Assembly: GCA_030530185.1 (NCBI GenBank)
Contig: JAUMVL010000058.1
Coordinates: 1-9,675, forward strand
Source of the DNA: Clostridia bacterium
Lineage (GTDB): Bacteria; Bacillota; Clostridia; Christensenellales; CAG-138
Reading direction: 5' to 3'
Length of the DNA: 9,675 nt
This document shows, one piece after another, positions 7,197-9,675 of this stretch (its first letter is position 1; each line of letters starts with the position of its first letter). The notes below the pieces were generated by a model. That model was given only the letters and a program-made list of their open reading frames with translations, was not told the origin of the DNA and ran no database searches. The translations under genes and the position numbers were made by a program.

Positions 7197-8170
7197 TCGA
7201 TCGGCTGCAATCGGTTCTCGGTACGGGGTGCGACCCGCATGAAAACCTTGCGATCGAGCAGGCCCTGCTCGAATCGACAAAGGCGGGGTGCTGCACCCTG
7301 TATCTTTGGCAGAACCGCAACACCGTCGTGATCGGCCGAAATCAGAACGCGTGGAAGGAGTGCCGGACCGCTCTGCTTGAAGCGGAGGGCGGCACATTGG
7401 CGCGGCGGTTGTCCGGCGGCGGTGCGGTGTATCACGATCTCGGCAATCTGAATTTTACGTTCCTGCTGCCGAGCGAGGACTATGACCTTGATCGGCAGCT
7501 TGCCGTGATTCAAGCGGCGTGCGCGCTATGCGGCGTTGAAACCGAGCGATCGGGACGAAACGATCTGCTGGCGGACGGGCGCAAGTTTTCCGGCAACGCG
7601 TTTTATCATCACGCAGGACAGTCGTACCATCATGGGACATTGCTGGTGAACGTGGATCGGGAGCGTATGGGACGTTACCTTTGCCCGTCCGAAGCCAAGT
7701 TGAACGCCAAAGGCGTCGACTCCGTGCGGTCGCGCGTGGTCAATCTATGTGAACTGCAGCCAAAGCTGACTGTGGAACAACTGAAAATCGCACTGCTTGA
7801 AGCGTTTGGGACAGTATATGGATTGCCGATAGAACCGGTTGAATCGAATGCGATTCCGATGGATCGTGTCCGCGAACTGACCCTGCGCAATCGCAGTTGG
7901 GAATGGAACTACGGACAGCGACTGCCGTTCGATTTTGCCTGTGAACGGCGTTTCCCGTGGGGGGAGATTCGGATCGAGATGCAAGTTGAAAACGGCATTG
8001 TGCGGAATGCGGGCGTCTATACCGATGCGATGGACGATTTGCTCGCTCCGACGCTGAAAGATACCCTGACGGACTGCCGGTTTAACGCATCGGCGCTTTG
8101 CGAACGGGTGCGTGCCGGTGTGTGCTTACAGACAGAGGATATTTGCAACCTGCTGTTGCAGTCCATGTGA
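7193..8170 (+). CDS. lplA: Lipoate-protein ligase A
   Basis: The enzyme activates lipoate with ATP to lipoyl-AMP and attaches it to a lysine of carrier proteins, here most likely Lys63 of GcvH. The protein has 325 residues, the usual size for a two-domain LplA. The large catalytic domain shows DPHENLAIEQALL (14-26), TVVIGRNQN (44-52), the lipoate loop RRLSGGGAVYHDLGN (71-85), and GRKFSGNAF with the key Lys131. HHGTLLVN and SVRSRVVNL follow. Residues from about 235 form the small C-terminal accessory domain. The GTG start overlaps the gcvPB stop and matches where family members begin. No clear Shine-Dalgarno sequence precedes it, so translation probably depends on coupling. No lipA or lipB is in the window, so the lipoate source is either uptake or synthesis encoded elsewhere. 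Confidence 0.95.
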   Translation: MIDRLQSVLGTGCDPHENLAIEQALLESTKAGCCTLYLWQNRNTVVIGRNQNAWKECRTALLEAEGGTLARRLSGGGAVYHDLGNLNFTFLLPSEDYDLDRQLAVIQAACALCGVETERSGRNDLLADGRKFSGNAFYHHAGQSYHHGTLLVNVDRERMGRYLCPSEAKLNAKGVDSVRSRVVNLCELQPKLTVEQLKIALLEAFGTVYGLPIEPVESNAIPMDRVRELTLRNRSWEWNYGQRLPFDFACERRFPWGEIRIEMQVENGIVRNAGVYTDAMDDLLAPTLKDTLTDCRFNASALCERVRAGVCLQTEDICNLLLQSM

Positions 8171-8173
8171 GAA

Positions 8174-8177
8174 AGGA
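8174..8177 (+). promoter_or_regulatory. Ribosome binding site fixing the lpdA start
   Basis: AGGA within GAAAGGAAAG (8171-8180) lies 7 bases before the ATG at 8185. An upstream in-frame start at 8098 would overlap lplA and add 29 residues lacking flavoprotein similarity. Confidence 0.7.
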
Positions 8178-8184
8178 AAGAACG

Positions 8185-9570
8185 ATGCATGATTTTGATT
8201 TGATCGTGATCGGCGCAGGTCCGGGCGGCTATACCGCCGCGCTTCGCGCCGCAAAGCTCGGCAAGCGTACGGCCGTCGTCGAATCGCGTGAGGCGGGCGG
8301 AACGTGCCTCAACCGCGGCTGTGTTCCGACCAAAGCGCTCCTGCATGCCTCCGAAACGTTCCGTGCGGCACGGGACGGGGCAGGACTTGGCATTCATGCG
8401 GACGGCCTTCGGATGTCATTGCCGGAGCTGTTTGCCCATAAGAAACAAATAACCGAAACGCTCTCAAAAGGCATCGAAACGCTGCTGAAGGGCGCAAAAA
8501 TCCCGTTGCTTTCCGGGAGGGCAAAGATCCTTGCGCCGGATACGGTGCGCGTTACAGCGCCGGACGGAACGGAGACGGATTATACGGCAGATGCGATCCT
8601 GATTGCGACCGGTTCCGCACCGGCTTGTCCGCCGATCGACGGGTTGAATCAGGACGGGGTGCTGACCAGCGACACCCTGTTGGAAGGGACGGAGGAGTTG
8701 TATCGTTCGATCGTCATCATCGGTGGAGGCGTGATCGGCGTGGAGCTTGCGACATTCTATGCGGACCTCGGCACGAAGGTTACGATTGTGGAAGGGCTTG
8801 ATCGGTTGCTGCCCACGATGGATCGCGAGCTCGGCCAGAATCTTGCGCTGCTGATGAAGGCGCGTGGGGTCACGGTCTGTACGAATGCAATGGTCCGGAA
8901 GATTGAACGGGTCGCAGACGGGCTTGCGGTGCGGTTTGAGCAGAAGGGCGTTTTAAGCGAGGCTGTTGGTGAGGTTGTGCTGTCGGCGATCGGACGGCGT
9001 CCGTATTGGGACGGGCTGTTTGCCGATGAGCTCGCGCCCGAAACCGATGGACGCCGTATCCGGGTCAATGAGGCGTTTGAAACGTCGATTCCGAACGTAT
9101 ATGCGATCGGGGACGTTTCTTCAAAGGTACAGCTTGCGCATGTGGCGGCGGCGCAGGGAACGGTTTGCGTGGAACGGCTCTGCGGCGTCGAGCCGACGAT
9201 CGATCTTTCGGTGATTCCTGCGTGCATCTATTGTCGTCCGGAGATCGCCTCAGTCGGTCTCCTTGAGGCTGATGCCAAAGCGCAGGGGATCCCGGTCAGG
9301 ATCGGCAAATGCGTGATGGGCGCAAACGCCCGTACGATGATTGCAAATCCCGGTCGCAGCTTTATGAAGGTGCTTGCGCATGCCGAAACGGGCGAGCTAT
9401 TGGGAGCGGTTTTGATGTGTCCGAATGCGACCGACATGATTTCCGAGCTGAGCGAAGCGATCGCAAATCACATGACTCCACAGCAGATGTTAAAGGCCAT
9501 GCGCCCCCATCCGACGTTTGAAGAGGCGCTTTCCGACGCATTGCAGGATCTTGTGAAGAAGCTCGGCTAA
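8185..9570 (+). CDS. lpdA: Dihydrolipoyl dehydrogenase (L-protein / E3)
   Basis: This FAD enzyme reoxidises the dihydrolipoyl arm of GcvH and reduces NAD+, closing the glycine cleavage cycle. It has 461 residues, standard for the family, with no N-terminal lipoyl domain. Domains in order: FAD-binding GAGPGGYTAALRAAKLG (10-26), redox-active disulfide GGTCLNRGCVPTK with Cys41 and Cys46, and NAD-binding GGGVIGVE (180-187) followed by acidic VTIVE. A second FAD motif, YAIGDV, and the C-terminal dimerisation domain follow, ending in PHPTFEE with the catalytic His442-Glu447 pair. It starts 14 bases after lplA and is last in the operon, before a strong terminator. Its placement says it serves the glycine cleavage system; it could also serve other lipoyl complexes. 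Confidence 0.96.
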   Translation: MHDFDLIVIGAGPGGYTAALRAAKLGKRTAVVESREAGGTCLNRGCVPTKALLHASETFRAARDGAGLGIHADGLRMSLPELFAHKKQITETLSKGIETLLKGAKIPLLSGRAKILAPDTVRVTAPDGTETDYTADAILIATGSAPACPPIDGLNQDGVLTSDTLLEGTEELYRSIVIIGGGVIGVELATFYADLGTKVTIVEGLDRLLPTMDRELGQNLALLMKARGVTVCTNAMVRKIERVADGLAVRFEQKGVLSEAVGEVVLSAIGRRPYWDGLFADELAPETDGRRIRVNEAFETSIPNVYAIGDVSSKVQLAHVAAAQGTVCVERLCGVEPTIDLSVIPACIYCRPEIASVGLLEADAKAQGIPVRIGKCVMGANARTMIANPGRSFMKVLAHAETGELLGAVLMCPNATDMISELSEAIANHMTPQQMLKAMRPHPTFEEALSDALQDLVKKLG

Positions 9571-9583
9571 AACGAACAATCGA

Positions 9584-9621
9584 AAAAGAGCTGTTGAGGC
9601 CATCCGCTCAACAGCTCTTTT
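9584..9621. terminator. Strong Rho-independent terminator, probably bidirectional
   Basis: A perfect 15-bp stem AAAAGAGCTGTTGAG / CTCAACAGCTCTTTT (9584-9598 with 9607-9621) has an 8-base loop. It begins 14 bases after the lpdA stop. The A-rich left arm means the - strand transcript also ends in a U run, so it can stop a convergent gene from the right as well. Confidence 0.9.
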
Positions 9622-9629
9622 GTATGTTG

Positions 9630-9675
9630 TTACAGCACCGTCTGTTCGACCATAAACATGTTGCACCGCTTGGTC
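9630..9675 (-). CDS. C-terminal end of a probable convergent gene (rest outside window)
   Basis: On the - strand the window edge reads into 14 codons, TKRCNMFMVEQTVL, and a TAA stop at 9632-9630, just before the shared terminator. A stop at this place, followed by a hairpin that works in both directions, fits a convergent gene end. The stretch is too short to assign a family, and no function is proposed. The alternative is that this is intergenic and the open frame is chance. Confidence 0.35.
   Translation of the reverse strand, partial: TKRCNMFMVEQTVL

Noticed and set aside
5601..7397. 598-codon open frame on the - strand
   Set aside because: It lies fully antisense to gcvPA, gcvPB and lplA, which carry intact family motifs. 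It has arginine/histidine-rich low-similarity composition typical of antisense frames in GC-rich coding DNA.
1157..9675. CRISPR arrays, insertion sequences, tRNA genes or direct repeats
   Set aside because: None seen: no repeated units, transposase frames or tRNA-like cloverleaf segments were recognised, and the region is densely packed with ordinary genes.

Overview
The window carries a nearly self-contained glycine cleavage / glycine synthase operon, flanked by the 3' end of an ABC exporter gene on the left and the last codons of a probable convergent gene on the right. All six complete genes are on the + strand. The organism looks like a Gram-positive anaerobe of the Clostridia type. The evidence is the split P-protein (separate GcvPA and GcvPB), strong GGAGG-type ribosome binding sites, Firmicutes-like promoter spacing, and GC-rich coding sequence with AT-rich intergenic DNA. 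This lineage call is inference; no rRNA or other marker gene is present.

Layout: 2-1156, C-terminal part of a type-1 ABC exporter half-transporter, followed by a hairpin terminator. 1157-1374, an intergenic region with a candidate extended -10 promoter and an imperfect palindrome at the predicted transcription start; no glycine riboswitch is recognisable. 1375-4023, one continuous gene encoding a GcvT (T-protein, aminomethyltransferase) fused to a complete serine hydroxymethyltransferase (SHMT). 4085-4462 gcvH; 4483-5796 gcvPA; 5793-7196 gcvPB; 7193-8170 lplA (lipoate-protein ligase); 8185-9570 lpdA (dihydrolipoyl dehydrogenase, L-protein); 9584-9621, a strong near-symmetric terminator; 9630-9675, the apparent C-terminus of a gene on the - strand.

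How the genes work together: GcvPA/GcvPB decarboxylate glycine and load the aminomethyl group on lipoyl-GcvH. The GcvT half of the fusion releases ammonia and passes the carbon to tetrahydrofolate (THF) as 5,10-methylene-THF. The SHMT half can use that methylene-THF with a second glycine to make serine, or run in reverse. LpdA reoxidises the lipoyl arm with NAD+, and LplA attaches lipoate to GcvH. The module can therefore interconvert 2 glycine with serine + CO2 + NH3, or run toward glycine/serine synthesis; the sequence does not fix the direction.

The most notable item is the GcvT-SHMT fusion. It joins the producer and consumer of the same unstable one-carbon intermediate. Its SHMT half carries active-site signatures unlike the usual bacterial GlyA and closer, from memory, to archaeal-type SHMTs.
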